Assembly (NCBI GenBank): GCA_947479085.1
Contig: CANJYB010000021.1
Coordinates: forward strand, 1 to 64,000
Direction of reading: 5' to 3'
Origin: Bacteroidota bacterium
GTDB lineage: Bacteria > Bacteroidota > Bacteroidia > 2-12-FULL-35-15
Length of the DNA stretch: 64,000 nt
Part shown: positions 43,090-51,731 of the stretch, in pieces
Layout: every line of letters starts with the position of its first letter
Numbering within the stretch: the first letter of the stretch is position 1
Position numbers and translations under genes: made by a program
The notes under the pieces: generated by a model
Database searches by the model: none
Told to the model about the DNA's origin: nothing
The model's input: the letters and a program-made list of their open reading frames with translations, nothing else

Positions 43090-44436
43090 TTGTACGATTC
43101 GAGTAGCTTTTCTTTTTTCTTATCACCACTCCTTACTGTAACTGTAAATCCCTTTTCCTTAGGTATCTTCCTTTCTATCCTTGCCATGCTGATATTGCTG
43201 GTGGTGGTGGCTTTTGTGTCTGCTGCCGAATCGGCTTTCTTTTCGCTTACTCCAACAGATATGGAAGAGTTAAAAACATCAGGGAAAAAAACAGATGAGA
43301 AAATTCTTAAGCTGGTGGCTGGTCCCAAACGATTACTCGCAACTCTTTTAATCAGTATTAATTTTATCAATATTGCCATTGTGGTGCTTTCCACATTGGT
43401 TATGGAAGAACTGTTTGACTTTTCCCAGAATCATTTGCTTGGTTTTATCATTCAGGTGGTGGTGGTTACCTTTATGATTCTGATGGTGGGTGAGGTTATT
43501 CCTAAAATATATGCTACTCAGAATCCTTTAAGCTCTTCCCGTATACTGGTGTTCTTTGTTCAGTTTCTGCAAAAACTGTTTTATCCTATTTCTTCATTTT
43601 TAATTTTTTCTACTTCCATACTCGATAGAATTATTAAACCCAAAAAACATAATATTTCTGTTGATGAACTATCGCAGGCGCTGGAACTGGCTTCTGATAA
43701 AAACAACCCGGAAGAGGACCATAAAATATTACGCGGAATTGTAAAGTTTGGAAGTACGGATGTGAAGCAGATAATGAAATCGAGAATGGATGTTATTGCT
43801 TTTGAATACGACAGGGATTTTAAAAAACTGCTGGATGATATTACCAATAGCGGGTTTTCGCGCGTGCCTATTTACAAAGAGAAACTGGATAATATTGCCG
43901 GAGTATTATATGCTAAAGATTTGTTACAACATATAGATGAAGGAAACGAGTTCGACTGGCATACTATTATTCGTCCTCCGTTCTTTGTTCCTGAAAATAA
44001 AAAGATAGATGATTTGTTACGTGAGTTTCAAAGCAAAAAAATCCATCTTGCTATAGTGGTGGACGAATATGGTGGCACATCGGGCATTGTAGCGCTGGAA
44101 GATGTTATTGAAGAAATAGTGGGTGAGATAAATGATGAGTTTGATGATGATGACCTGGTATATTCAAAACTGGATGATGCTAATTTTGTGTTTGAAGGCA
44201 AGGCGCATTTGAATGATGTGTATCGCATACTGGAGATAGATGGAGAATTGTTTGAAGATGCAAAAGGAGAAGCGGATACCCTTGCTGGATTGATTATTGA
44301 AATAGAAGGCCGCATACCTACCAGGAATGAAAAAATTAAATTCCATAACCTGATGTTTACCATTGAATCTGCAGATAACAGAAAAATAAAACGGGTGAAA
44401 ATAACTATTGAAAAAGATGAAGAAGAAGAAATATAA
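43090..44436 (+). CDS. gldE: GldE-like CNNM/CBS membrane protein
   Basis: 448 residues from TTG 43090. An N-terminal hydrophobic DUF21 (CNNM) domain with about four helices (residues 20-190, 'FVSAAESAFFSLTPTDMEEL'), two CBS domains ('IMKSRMDVIAFEYDRDFKKL', 'IIRPPFFVPENKKIDDLLRE') and the C-terminal CorC_HlyC domain ('FVFEGKAHLNDVYRILEI'). GldE is a gliding-associated paralogue of ion-exporter-like proteins, and suppresses gldD phenotypes in F. johnsoniae. Its placement between ssb and gldD supports GldE rather than a generic CorC. It overlaps gldD by 20 bases. Confidence 0.87.
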   Translation: MYDSSSFSFFLSPLLTVTVNPFSLGIFLSILAMLILLVVVAFVSAAESAFFSLTPTDMEELKTSGKKTDEKILKLVAGPKRLLATLLISINFINIAIVVLSTLVMEELFDFSQNHLLGFIIQVVVVTFMILMVGEVIPKIYATQNPLSSSRILVFFVQFLQKLFYPISSFLIFSTSILDRIIKPKKHNISVDELSQALELASDKNNPEEDHKILRGIVKFGSTDVKQIMKSRMDVIAFEYDRDFKKLLDDITNSGFSRVPIYKEKLDNIAGVLYAKDLLQHIDEGNEFDWHTIIRPPFFVPENKKIDDLLREFQSKKIHLAIVVDEYGGTSGIVALEDVIEEIVGEINDEFDDDDLVYSKLDDANFVFEGKAHLNDVYRILEIDGELFEDAKGEADTLAGLIIEIEGRIPTRNEKIKFHNLMFTIESADNRKIKRVKITIEKDEEEEI

Positions 44437-45073
44437 ATTTCAAATTCTGATTGTAATGGCTCTTGGTTCTTACATCTTCCTTCCTTCCTGTTCGGGTGAT
44501 GATGATGCAACTCCCAAACCAAGGGCTTATCTTCGCATTACTTTTCCTGAAAAGAAATATGTGAAGTATGATAAAGATTGTCCGTTTACTTTTGATATTC
44601 CGGTTTATTCGCAGGTGGACAATGATAATAATAACAATGCCGAACCCTGCTGGTTAAATTTGAATTTCCCTTCTTTTCAGGGCACATTACATTTGAGTTA
44701 TAAAGAAGTGAAAAACAATATCAATGCCTATATGCAAGATACGTATACCCTTGCATCCAAACACCAGATTAAAGCATCAGGAATGGAAATGCAGCAAATA
44801 TCAAAGCCCAAAAACAAAGTATATGGTTTGATGTATGATATTCAAGGTAATGCTGCCTCTTCGTTCCAGTTCTTTTTAACAGACAGTACCAAACATTTTA
44901 TAAGAGGTGCTCTGTATTTTAATGCTGTTCCCAATACCGACTCCATAGCTCCTGTAGTAGCTTTTATAAAGCAGGATATTTATCATTTCATTGAAACCTT
45001 TGAATGGAAAGATGACGCAGCATCAAACAGTTTTGCGAAGGCTGTGCATGAAAAACAGGGAGGAGGCAAATAA
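44417..45073 (+). CDS. gldD: Gliding motility lipoprotein GldD
   Basis: 218 residues from ATG 44417 (an earlier TTG at 44408 adds three residues). Lipobox in 'FLPSC' at about residues 23-27, then 'SGDDDATPKPRAYLRITFPE', 'CPFTFDIPVY', 'PCWLNLNFPSFQGTLHLSYK', 'YGLMYDIQGNAASSFQFFLT' and 'IKQDIYHFIETFEWK', all recalled from GldD. Needed for T9SS function and gliding, likely at the outer or inner membrane face as a lipoprotein. Its last 51 bases overlap the end of ctaA on the other strand. Confidence 0.9.
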   Translation: MKKKKYKFQILIVMALGSYIFLPSCSGDDDATPKPRAYLRITFPEKKYVKYDKDCPFTFDIPVYSQVDNDNNNNAEPCWLNLNFPSFQGTLHLSYKEVKNNINAYMQDTYTLASKHQIKASGMEMQQISKPKNKVYGLMYDIQGNAASSFQFFLTDSTKHFIRGALYFNAVPNTDSIAPVVAFIKQDIYHFIETFEWKDDAASNSFAKAVHEKQGGGK

Positions 45074-46051
45074 AAAGAAAGCCCCTGTCTGGTGCAACAC
45101 TCCCATGGTTACCGGCACAGCATAAAGTATTGTAATTACTCCCAGTAAAAACTGGGCACATACCACTGCCAGCATAAAGTTAGAAGCCCTGCGTTGCAGC
45201 GCAGTCATATTTATTTTTCTTGCTGTTTCCCAAACAAACAAAACTACAATCACCACAAAGTAAGCAAGTGTACGGTGTATAAACTGAACTCCGGCTGGGT
45301 TCTCCAACAGGTTTTTATAAAACGGATCGAAGGAAGTAACGGTTTCAGGTATAAACTTTGTTCCCATTTTTGGAAAGGTATTGTAAAACAAACCTGCTTT
45401 TAAGCCCGCCACAAATGCTCCATAAATTATTTGTATAACTATTAAAGTAAACATGGTAATGGTCATTCGCTTTACCTTTTTTGTAATTTCATTTGTTTGA
45501 ACGGGCTTAGGATAAAGCAAATCCAATGCATACCAGAACGTGAAACCAAAAACAGTGAAGGCAGAAATAAGATGTGCTGCCAGGCGGTAATGACTTACAT
45601 GTGGTTCTTTTTGCAAACCGCTGTACACCATGTACCAGCCCAATACTCCCTGAAATGCACCCAGGGCAAGTAATACACCCATCTTTCTTAACAAGGGTTT
45701 ATCAAATCTCTTTTTAAATAAAAAATAAAAGAAAGGAATAAGGAACACCACACCAATGCTGCGACCTAGGAAACGGTGAATATACTCCCACCAGTAAATG
45801 GATTTGAATTCTTCCAGTGAAAACTGATTGTTGATGATTTGATATTCGGGAGATTGCTGGTATTTCTCAAATGGCATTTTCCAGTCCGCATCGCTCATTG
45901 GGGGCAGGGAACCGAGAATAGGGTTCCATTCTACCATAGACAAACCTGAATGGGTAAGCCTTGTGATACCACCAATTACTACCATTAAATAAATTAAAAA
46001 ACATCCTGTGAGTAGCCAGATGATGATGGATTTGTGCGGGTTATTTTTCAT
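45023..46051 (-). CDS. ctaA: Heme A synthase (COX15/CtaA family)
   Basis: Converts heme O to heme A for cytochrome c oxidase. 342 residues from ATG 46051; an ATG at 46075 would add eight residues but lies within the promoter. About eight membrane helices. 'TRLTHSGLSMVEWNPI' is the family signature; heme-ligating His are in 'EYIHRFLGR', 'HLISAFTVF', 'IHRTLAYFV' and 'LHQTGAF'. It is convergent with gldD. Presence implies an aerobic a-type oxidase elsewhere. Confidence 0.93.
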   Translation of the reverse strand: MKNNPHKSIIIWLLTGCFLIYLMVVIGGITRLTHSGLSMVEWNPILGSLPPMSDADWKMPFEKYQQSPEYQIINNQFSLEEFKSIYWWEYIHRFLGRSIGVVFLIPFFYFLFKKRFDKPLLRKMGVLLALGAFQGVLGWYMVYSGLQKEPHVSHYRLAAHLISAFTVFGFTFWYALDLLYPKPVQTNEITKKVKRMTITMFTLIVIQIIYGAFVAGLKAGLFYNTFPKMGTKFIPETVTSFDPFYKNLLENPAGVQFIHRTLAYFVVIVVLFVWETARKINMTALQRRASNFMLAVVCAQFLLGVITILYAVPVTMGVLHQTGAFFLFASSLFFMHSLRKTV

Positions 46052-46072
46052 TCTCCTTCTTTCTTTGGGGCG

Positions 46073-46080
46073 CAAAGATA
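46073..46080 (-). promoter_or_regulatory. Promoter -7 box of ctaA
   Basis: TATCTTTG on the minus strand, 22 bases before ATG 46051. Behind it (46087-46122) lie AATTTTAGAATTTTAG words. Confidence 0.6.
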
Positions 46081-46160
46081 ACAGGTTAATTTTAGAATTT
46101 TAGAGTTGAGGAATTTTAGAATGAAAAAATAAAAGGACCAACCGGAGTTTTATAATAAAA

Positions 46161-46191
46161 CCTCCAAAGGGGCCCAAAGCCCCTTCGGAGG
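46161..46191 (-). terminator. Terminator of the TonB plug protein gene
   Basis: CCTCCAAAGGGGC (46161-46173) pairs with GCCCCTTCGGAGG (46179-46191) with one mismatch; on the minus strand a TTTTATT tract follows. Confidence 0.7.
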
Positions 46192-46198
46192 TGTAGCA

Positions 46199-46972
46199 TT
46201 AATCAATTGGCTTTACGACTGTTTCTTCCTTTTCCTTGCGTTCCCTGTAGGCAATTTCTTTTCTGCGCATTTCTGTTTTAAAATCCTTGGTGGTAATAAT
46301 TACCAGCCCCCCTGTGCAGTCGCCATACTCGGCAGGTACGCCACCTGTTAATACAATCATTTCAGAAATGCCCTGACCCGGAACTTCTGCTGTGCCTGTT
46401 ATCCGGTTTCCATCTATATAATATCCATTGGTACCTGTTCTGGAGCCTCGCATGTATAAGTCCTTTCCATCATCCGAAGGTTGTACATCTGCTGAAAGCG
46501 CCACCACCATAGCCATTATATCCGACTTGCCGGTGGAAAGATGTTCTATCTGATCGATGGAAATGGTTTGCATGGTAGAAAAGTCGATGTTGATAATTGG
46601 TTTTACCCAGGCATCTGCCACCACTTCGGCCCCTGTTAATACTATACTTTCGGGTACCAGACTTTTGTAAACATACGAAGTTCTGTTGGGGCTCACCTCC
46701 ACTCCATCTACTTTTTTAAGGTGATATCCCACAAAGGAGAACCGGAGGTTATACAAACCCGGAGTGAGCAGTTTAAACGTAAAGTCTCCATTGTTATCTG
46801 TGGAGATGGCCGCAAGCAAGGTGGAATCTTCCATCAGGGCCACGGTGACCATGGGCATGTTTCCCCCTTTTTCATCGGTAATGGTTCCTTTAATAATTCC
46901 TGTTTCCTGTGCTGATAGCACTGTTGCGAATGTAGCAGCTACAAGGGCTGCTATTAGTTTTACTTTTTTCAT
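46199..46972 (-). CDS. TonB-dependent-receptor-like protein: plug without barrel
   Basis: 257 residues. Signal peptide 'KLIAALVAATFATVLSA' then a carboxypeptidase-regulatory-like domain (about 25-110, 'IKGTITDEKGGNMPMVTVAL', 'LYNLRFSFVGYHLKKVDGVE') and a TonB plug domain (about 125-235, 'SADVQPSDDGKDLYMRGSRT', 'NGYYIDGNRITG', 'IVLTGGVPAEYGDCTGGLVI'). A full SusC/receptor would continue for 500 or more residues of barrel, but this one ends shortly after the plug with a charged tail. It may be a genuine truncated form or an old truncation; codons and terminator look intact. Confidence 0.8.
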   Translation of the reverse strand: MKKVKLIAALVAATFATVLSAQETGIIKGTITDEKGGNMPMVTVALMEDSTLLAAISTDNNGDFTFKLLTPGLYNLRFSFVGYHLKKVDGVEVSPNRTSYVYKSLVPESIVLTGAEVVADAWVKPIINIDFSTMQTISIDQIEHLSTGKSDIMAMVVALSADVQPSDDGKDLYMRGSRTGTNGYYIDGNRITGTAEVPGQGISEMIVLTGGVPAEYGDCTGGLVIITTKDFKTEMRRKEIAYRERKEKEETVVKPID

Positions 46973-47574
46973 ACTGATTTTTGGTTTTAGTTAAATTGAT
47001 TCTTTTACTGATAAGACAAGAAAACAGATTGAATTCCATAAAATGAATTGTTAAATCTTTTTCAAACACATTAAATAAGTATGATTCTGTTCTTCATCTT
47101 ATGGGTAAAAAATTTTGTACGCAGATAAAATATGTTTTAATTTATGATAATAATGATTTAGGAGTTGTGTGATTGGAGTTATGATAGGGCAAACAGCCAC
47201 TGGCTGTTTGAGCCTGTTCGTGCGATAGGGGGATGTTACTCACAAGAGCATATCATAATTGCCGAAGGCAAAAATCATAAATCCAATCATAAATCATTTC
47301 TTATCATCATTAATAAGTTAAATCTGCGTACTTTTTTCTATTCTGCAGAAATCGGAGTAGAATCATATCATTTAATAAAGAATTTTCACTTCAAAAATTT
47401 CCCCCGTTTACCATTCACATGCCCAAACCGTTCATTCACGTCCCAAAACGACCGTATTCTCAAAGTGCTAAGCCAAAAAGAAAATAATTACCGTATAAGT
47501 TTATGGAAAGTGACCTCTTTTTTTGTCTTACTATAAAGAGGACCGATTCCGAAACTTTAAAAACTTAATCGGCT
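46973..47574. other. Gene-free stretch
   Basis: 602 bases without a convincing gene. An ORF at 47165-47536 has no signal or ribosome site. The stretch holds an AT-rich region (46973-47160), the palindrome at 47190-47210, and low-GC sequence leading into the sigma-factor gene, whose promoter I cannot identify. Confidence 0.5.
47190..47210. repeat. 21-nt palindrome, copy 1 of a pair
   Basis: Arms CAAACAGCCA / TGGCTGTTTG with a single central C. A sister copy at 49426-49446 reads CAAATAGCCA / TGGCTATTTG. Confidence 0.75.
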
Positions 47575-48147
47575 ATGAAGGATTCTAAATCAGGTTACAG
47601 CAGTTTTAGCGATAGCGAACTGGTGGAGGAGTACAAAAAAACAGGTGACAAAGTAGTGGTGGGCGAACTTTACAAACGTTATACCCACTTGGTTCTGGGC
47701 TTATGCATTCATTTTTATAACGACAGGGATGAAGCAGAAGATGCTGTGCTGATGATTTTCGAAAAATTGTTTGAAAATCTGAAACATCACGAAGTAAACA
47801 CGTTTAAGGCCTGGCTGATTACCATTGCCAAAAACCATTGCCTGAACGACATCCGGCTGAAAGAAAACCGGAAAAAGCTGGAACCCGATTATCAATATTA
47901 TATTAAACAGAATAATCCGCAGGACGAAGAGAACAACGATGATGAAGCTGATATGATGTTGAAACGATTGGAAAAATCGATGCTGGAACTGAACGATTTT
48001 CAAAAGCGCTGTATTGAACTGTATTATTTAAAAAATAAAACCTATGCACAGATAGTGGAACTGACCGGCTACTCGATGAAAGAAGTAAAAAGCTATTTGC
48101 AAAACGGAAAACGTAATTTGAAACTATTAATGCTTAACAATAAATAA
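47575..48147 (+). CDS. ECF-type RNA polymerase sigma factor
   Basis: 190 residues. Region 2 spans about 20-95: 'GDKVVVGELYKRYTHLVLGL', 'FYNDRDEAEDAVLMIFEKLF', 'FKAWLITIAKNHCLNDIR' (promoter melting and -10 recognition). Region 4 spans about 130-185: 'LNDFQKRCIELYYLKNKTYA', 'QIVELTGYSMKEVKSYLQNG' (helix-turn-helix). An acidic linker separates them. The next gene encodes a membrane protein with a His/Cys motif that is its probable anti-sigma factor; CTTCGGCAGG repeats lie between the two. Confidence 0.93.
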   Translation: MKDSKSGYSSFSDSELVEEYKKTGDKVVVGELYKRYTHLVLGLCIHFYNDRDEAEDAVLMIFEKLFENLKHHEVNTFKAWLITIAKNHCLNDIRLKENRKKLEPDYQYYIKQNNPQDEENNDDEADMMLKRLEKSMLELNDFQKRCIELYYLKNKTYAQIVELTGYSMKEVKSYLQNGKRNLKLLMLNNK

Positions 48148-48213
48148 TGCTTCGGCAGGCTCAGCAACCATGCTTCGGCAGGCTCAGCAAACGTGCTTCG
48201 GCAGGCTCAGCAA
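48148..48213 (+). repeat. Three tandem CTTCGGCAGGCTCAG repeats
   Basis: Copies of TGCTTCGGCAGGCTCAGCAA at 48148-48167, 48171-48190 and 48194-48213, 23 bp apart, directly after the sigma stop. They are followed by AACAAACAAC words (48214-48252). A single copy sits within the T9SS remnant at 22076-22094. Confidence 0.85.
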
Positions 48214-48266
48214 ACGACAAACAAACAACAAACAACAAACAACAAATAACTAAAACAACATCCCCA

Positions 48267-49352
48267 ATGAAAAAAATGTATCAACACGAACAATGCCTTA
48301 CTTACCATGAACTGAAATGGTATTGCACAAAAAGTATGGACATGGAAGAACAGAAAGAAGTTTATAAACACCTGTCGGGCTGCGAACTATGTGCGCTTGC
48401 TGTCAACGGGTTTTCGGCAATGCCTTTTACTGAAAAGAAAGTGGAACGCATCCACGAACGAATGGATATGAAAACCAGAGCTGCTTACCGCCTGCCAAGG
48501 TTGCCATTTGCCGAGGTGCTGGTGGCAGGCTGCCTGCTATTGGCAGTGCTTGGGTATTTGGTAGTTGTTAATTCTTCTTCAGAAATAAAACCAGCACTTA
48601 CTTCCATCTGCAACATAGAACCACCCACTGCAACTGCTCCGGTAAAGAAAGCGGATGCAGGGGAGGATTCTCAAAGCTCCCTTCGGGAAACGAAACGCCC
48701 GGTGATGATTAAAAAGGAGGAAACAAAACCGGAGGAACGCAAGGCGGTGGAGGTTGAAAAACTGCCTACCCCTGCCCTGCCGTTCAATGATTTGTTAATC
48801 ACTCGTCCGGCCACGGACCCTGTTTCGCGCACTTCTATAACAGATGAGTACATGTACATAGAAGATTTTAAGGTGGTGGATTACAGCCGGCTGTACACCC
48901 CTGCTGCCCCGCTGCCCGAACCGGGAGGTTTTACTCCTGCTTCAAAAGAAAATAAAAAATCGGTGGAGAATGAGACAGCAAGCATGGATGAACAAAAACT
49001 ACCTGCGGGGCAATTGCTGAAAAACAGTTTGCATTACCTGCACAAACAAAACTACCTAGAAGCCAATACAGGGTTTTTACTATTGCTGGCGCAAAATGAT
49101 AAGGATGTAAATGCCTTGTTTTACAGTGGTATCTGCTGCATGGAAATGAACAATTATAACTTTGCCATTAAGCAGTTTGGGCTGGTGCTTAAAAACAACA
49201 ACCCTGCTTTTCGGCAGGAGGCCAACTGGAAACTGGCCCAGACGTATCTTTTAACAGGCGAAAAAGAACAGGCAAAGGCTATGTTTAAAGAAATAGCAGA
49301 AGAAGGTGGTTTTTATGCGGAGAAGGCAAGGGAAAAGCTAGTTTACAAATAG
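48267..49352 (+). CDS. Probable anti-sigma factor with zinc motif, membrane helix and TPR-like tail
   Basis: 361 residues from ATG 48267. The long frame from 48147 would read through the CTTCGGCAGG repeats and is rejected. N-terminal 'LTYHELKWYCTKSMDMEEQK' and 'HLSGCELCALAV' give His...Cys-x2-Cys, as in zinc-containing anti-sigma domains. One membrane helix ('FAEVLVAGCLLLAVLGYLVV') follows, then a Pro/Lys/Glu-rich periplasmic linker and a C-terminal TPR-like region ('YLEANTGFLLLLAQNDKDVN', 'KLAQTYLLTGEKEQAKAMF'). It probably holds the sigma factor at 47575 at the membrane. Confidence 0.82.
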   Translation: MKKMYQHEQCLTYHELKWYCTKSMDMEEQKEVYKHLSGCELCALAVNGFSAMPFTEKKVERIHERMDMKTRAAYRLPRLPFAEVLVAGCLLLAVLGYLVVVNSSSEIKPALTSICNIEPPTATAPVKKADAGEDSQSSLRETKRPVMIKKEETKPEERKAVEVEKLPTPALPFNDLLITRPATDPVSRTSITDEYMYIEDFKVVDYSRLYTPAAPLPEPGGFTPASKENKKSVENETASMDEQKLPAGQLLKNSLHYLHKQNYLEANTGFLLLLAQNDKDVNALFYSGICCMEMNNYNFAIKQFGLVLKNNNPAFRQEANWKLAQTYLLTGEKEQAKAMFKEIAEEGGFYAEKAREKLVYK

Positions 49353-49425
49353 AAATGGGCTGTTTTGTAAAGTACCCAGCAAATTTTGTTTTATCGACCT
49401 CACCCCGCTTCCACACGGACTCGCT

Positions 49426-49446
49426 CAAATAGCCACTGGCTATTTG
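49426..49446. repeat. 21-nt palindrome, copy 2 of a pair
   Basis: Arms CAAATAGCCA / TGGCTATTTG, central C. Compared with 47190-47210, a C-G pair has become T-A. Confidence 0.75.
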
Positions 49447-49529
49447 CCGTCCTTGAAATAAGGGGAGGGGAGCCATATCCTGAAGCACTTTGTAAATATT
49501 GGGTTTAGCTATTATTAGTTCTTTTTGCC

Positions 49530-50135
49530 TTAATAATAATATTTGTCGCAAAACGGTCCTAATGAAAACCTTTCCAAAAGCGGTGTTGAAGGAATGTCTT
49601 TCAAATTGTCTTCATATATATATTTTAAACCAAAACTGCCAATATGAATTCCATTTGTATAAACCCGTAAAACATCAGGAATTTTTTTTATTCCGGAAAT
49701 AGCTCCCATGCTCTTCAAAAGCGTATCTCCGTTTCCTACAATTATGAAATTCTTATCCCAATAATTTAGATGTTCTTTTACCCAGACGGCTGAATCTTGA
49801 CTTGTTATTTTCGAACTAATGAACACATCATCATTTATATAAAAACAATCAGAGTATTCAGAAGGTGAATAATATATGTATTCATATTTGACCAAAGTAT
49901 GCATGCGGTCTAAAAACAGCTCCTGACGAAGCAGATTTGCTAATTCTTTATTTGCTGTGTCGTTAAAAATATATTTGGCAATAATGGTATGTTTTTCGAT
50001 TGCCTCTTGCATTGTTGAGGAAAGGGAGCCCTCTCTATGAGTTTTCCCAAGCATAAGCAAAGATAAAGAGGTAAAACCCACAAATGCAATTAATAATAAA
50101 AGCATTACTATTTTTAAAGTTCTTCTTAATGTCAT
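49530..50135 (-). CDS. Membrane-anchored hypothetical protein (201 aa)
   Basis: 201 residues from ATG 50135; a longer frame from 50228 would run into a palindromic spacer and past the promoter. One N-terminal helix ('KIVMLLLLIAFVGFTSLSLL'), then a soluble domain with helical ('NKELANLLRQELFLDRMHTL') and beta sections ('YSDCFYINDDVFISSKITSQ', 'VYTNGIHIGSFGLKYIYED'). No family is recognised. The topology, single helix with a C-terminal exported domain, suggests the periplasmic face of the inner membrane. Confidence 0.65.
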   Translation of the reverse strand: MTLRRTLKIVMLLLLIAFVGFTSLSLLMLGKTHREGSLSSTMQEAIEKHTIIAKYIFNDTANKELANLLRQELFLDRMHTLVKYEYIYYSPSEYSDCFYINDDVFISSKITSQDSAVWVKEHLNYWDKNFIIVGNGDTLLKSMGAISGIKKIPDVLRVYTNGIHIGSFGLKYIYEDNLKDIPSTPLLERFSLGPFCDKYYY

Positions 50136-50150
50136 TCGGTTATTCTCCCT

Positions 50151-50158
50151 CAAAACTA
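50151..50158 (-). promoter_or_regulatory. Promoter -7 box of the 201-aa gene
   Basis: TAGTTTTG on the minus strand, 16 bases before ATG 50135. Confidence 0.5.
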
Positions 50159-50229
50159 CAAAAACTTTTCCTACAGACCGACTAAAAAAGGGTACTTGGG
50201 CTAAAGCCCTTATTGGGTGCGGTTTCATT

Positions 50230-50253
50230 AACCCCAGCCTTAAGGCTGGGGTT
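50230..50253. repeat. AACCCCAGC palindrome with GGCTAAAGCC flank, copy 1
   Basis: 24-nt perfect palindrome AACCCCAGCCTT / AAGGCTGGGGTT. A GGCTAAAGCC word lies just before it (about 50199-50208) and AAACC/TTTCATT words flank it. A sister element is at 63112-63135. Confidence 0.75.
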
Positions 50254-50362
50254 ACTAAATGAAACTACCTGCATTTAGGGACTTTAGTCCCATTAGTCGG
50301 TTAGTAATGAAAAACTTTCCTAAGTCCAGTCAATATTGTACGCATCCCGCAAAATAAGGCAT

Positions 50363-50394
50363 AAAAAAAGGGGGCTGGTAATTTGCCCCCTTTT
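50363..50394 (-). terminator. Terminator of paralogue B
   Basis: On the minus strand AAAAGGGGGCAAAT ... GCCCCCTTTTTTT, giving a 10-bp stem and T-run just after the stop of the gene 50405-51334. Confidence 0.8.
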
Positions 50395-50404
50395 GCTTGT
50401 TACA

Positions 50405-51334
50405 TTATGGCCGCCTTACCATTTCTATGTTTATCACCGGGTTTTGGCCTTCCACCAGGGTTACATCCAACTGAAAATCTTCGTAAAGCGGGTGAACTGC
50501 ATTTAGTTGTTGAACATCCATCAGCGAAGTGTTCAATGTATAACCATCCGCATTGCTGTCTGTATCGTTTCTTCCGTTAGTAAAATATATATTTACTCCG
50601 GCAATTTCATCACGGGTAACACTATCTTTTACCGTTCCGCTTACCACTTTAGGACCACCCTCTCGACCGTAAATTACTCCCCACAATCTGGCTTCATCCC
50701 TCATAGTAGGGCGAGGCAGGTTGATAAAATGAGTTTCCACTTCTCCCCAAAACAAAGAAATACAATCATCCACCTGCTGATTAAGCGCATTGCAGTTAAT
50801 CTGAGCTGTTTTTAGAGCCTGTTCAGCATTGTTCTGAGTTGTCATGGCATCTTCGCAATTGGTTTTTGCAGTAGCCACCTCGCTTATAGGCGGCATTGCC
50901 ATTGCTGCTCCGCCATCTGCCACTCGGTCTGCATCGCCCCGGATAAGGGTGGCTGCTACTGACAAAACTTCTGCATCTGTGCTCATGTCGGGCAAATTTC
51001 CTTTTTCATTTACATCATAATACGCAAGCGCTCCCACCGGAAACACCCCTCTTTGCGTAGCAAGAAAAAACACTTGTATAAAATGAGAACACAACTTTCT
51101 TAATATCTCCACCTTTACATCCTTATCGGCAGTAGCTATATAAAATCCTGCTTTTTTAGCATTTACAATGGCCATTAAGTTAAAATAAGCCGGTTGCAAG
51201 GTATTTAATAATGCTGCTGTGGGTGCAGTAATAAAACTGCTCGCTCCCATTGCAGTTTGTTTTTGTTTTCCGGCATCCAAAGCCGCCTTGCGGGTTCGGT
51301 TGCTGTCCGGTTGTTGTTTGTTTTCTGATGCCAT
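50405..51334 (-). CDS. Uncharacterised protein with C-terminal carboxypeptidase-regulatory-like domain (paralogue B)
   Basis: 309 residues, no signal peptide. It shows the same motif order as 20214-21140: 'SNRTRKAALDAGKQKQTAMG', 'LRKLCSHFIQVFFLATQRGV', 'KGNLPDMSTDAEVLSVAATL', 'DEARLWGVIYGREG', then 'VSGTVKDSVTRDEIAGVNIY' at about residue 233, starting the beta-sandwich C-terminus. The middle is helical and Ala/Asn/Gln-rich ('TQNNAEQALKTAQINCNALN'). It has a terminator behind it and Array 4 (51387-51575) in front. Role unknown; presence of two paralogues each behind an array suggests a repeated cassette. Confidence 0.8.
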   Translation of the reverse strand: MASENKQQPDSNRTRKAALDAGKQKQTAMGASSFITAPTAALLNTLQPAYFNLMAIVNAKKAGFYIATADKDVKVEILRKLCSHFIQVFFLATQRGVFPVGALAYYDVNEKGNLPDMSTDAEVLSVAATLIRGDADRVADGGAAMAMPPISEVATAKTNCEDAMTTQNNAEQALKTAQINCNALNQQVDDCISLFWGEVETHFINLPRPTMRDEARLWGVIYGREGGPKVVSGTVKDSVTRDEIAGVNIYFTNGRNDTDSNADGYTLNTSLMDVQQLNAVHPLYEDFQLDVTLVEGQNPVINIEMVRRP

Positions 51335-51386
51335 TGTTAATTGTTTTTAAGTAAATGTATATCTAACGGGTTTTTGAACTACTGAT

Positions 51387-51575
51387 TTTTATCCTTTTTT
51401 CGGGTTAGCTGATTGCCCGGGTATGTTTTTCTTAACCAAACTTGCCCTCGCTGAGTGGCTAACTATAAATTTCTTTCCTTTTATCTTCCTCGCTGAGTGG
51501 CTAACTACAAATTTCTTTACCTTTTTCGACCTCGCTGACTGCCTAAGTACAAATTTCTTTAGAAATATCGAGTTA
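51387..51575. repeat. Array 4: 42-bp-period repeat (4.5 units)
   Basis: A-halves (21 bp) start at 51408, 51450, 51492 and 51534, each GCTGA-; the second and third differ at one base only. B-halves start at 51387 and at 51429, 51471, 51513 and 51555, the last four beginning TTCTT. Spacing is exactly 21 throughout. It lies in the gene-free stretch 51335-51731, whose remaining part (51576-51731) shows no further structure to me, just upstream of paralogue B in the sense of its transcription. Confidence 0.85.
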
Positions 51576-51731
51576 GGCAGTAATGATTTTCAACACTTTA
51601 GCAATTTTACCCCTCCATGGCCCCTTTTTGCCTTTTTGGTTTCAGGGATTAAATTCCCCTCTCTATACAGTAGTATTTTCCGACACGCACTTTTCAGAAC
51701 AAATACAAAACCATCTCCTTTTTCATCTGCT

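Noticed and set aside
47165-47536. 123-codon ORF
   Set aside because: Contains the palindrome 47190-47210, with no protein-like composition, signal or ribosome site.
48147-48266. N-terminal extension of the anti-sigma protein
   Set aside because: Encoded wholly by spacer repeats; ATG 48267 begins the conserved zinc region.
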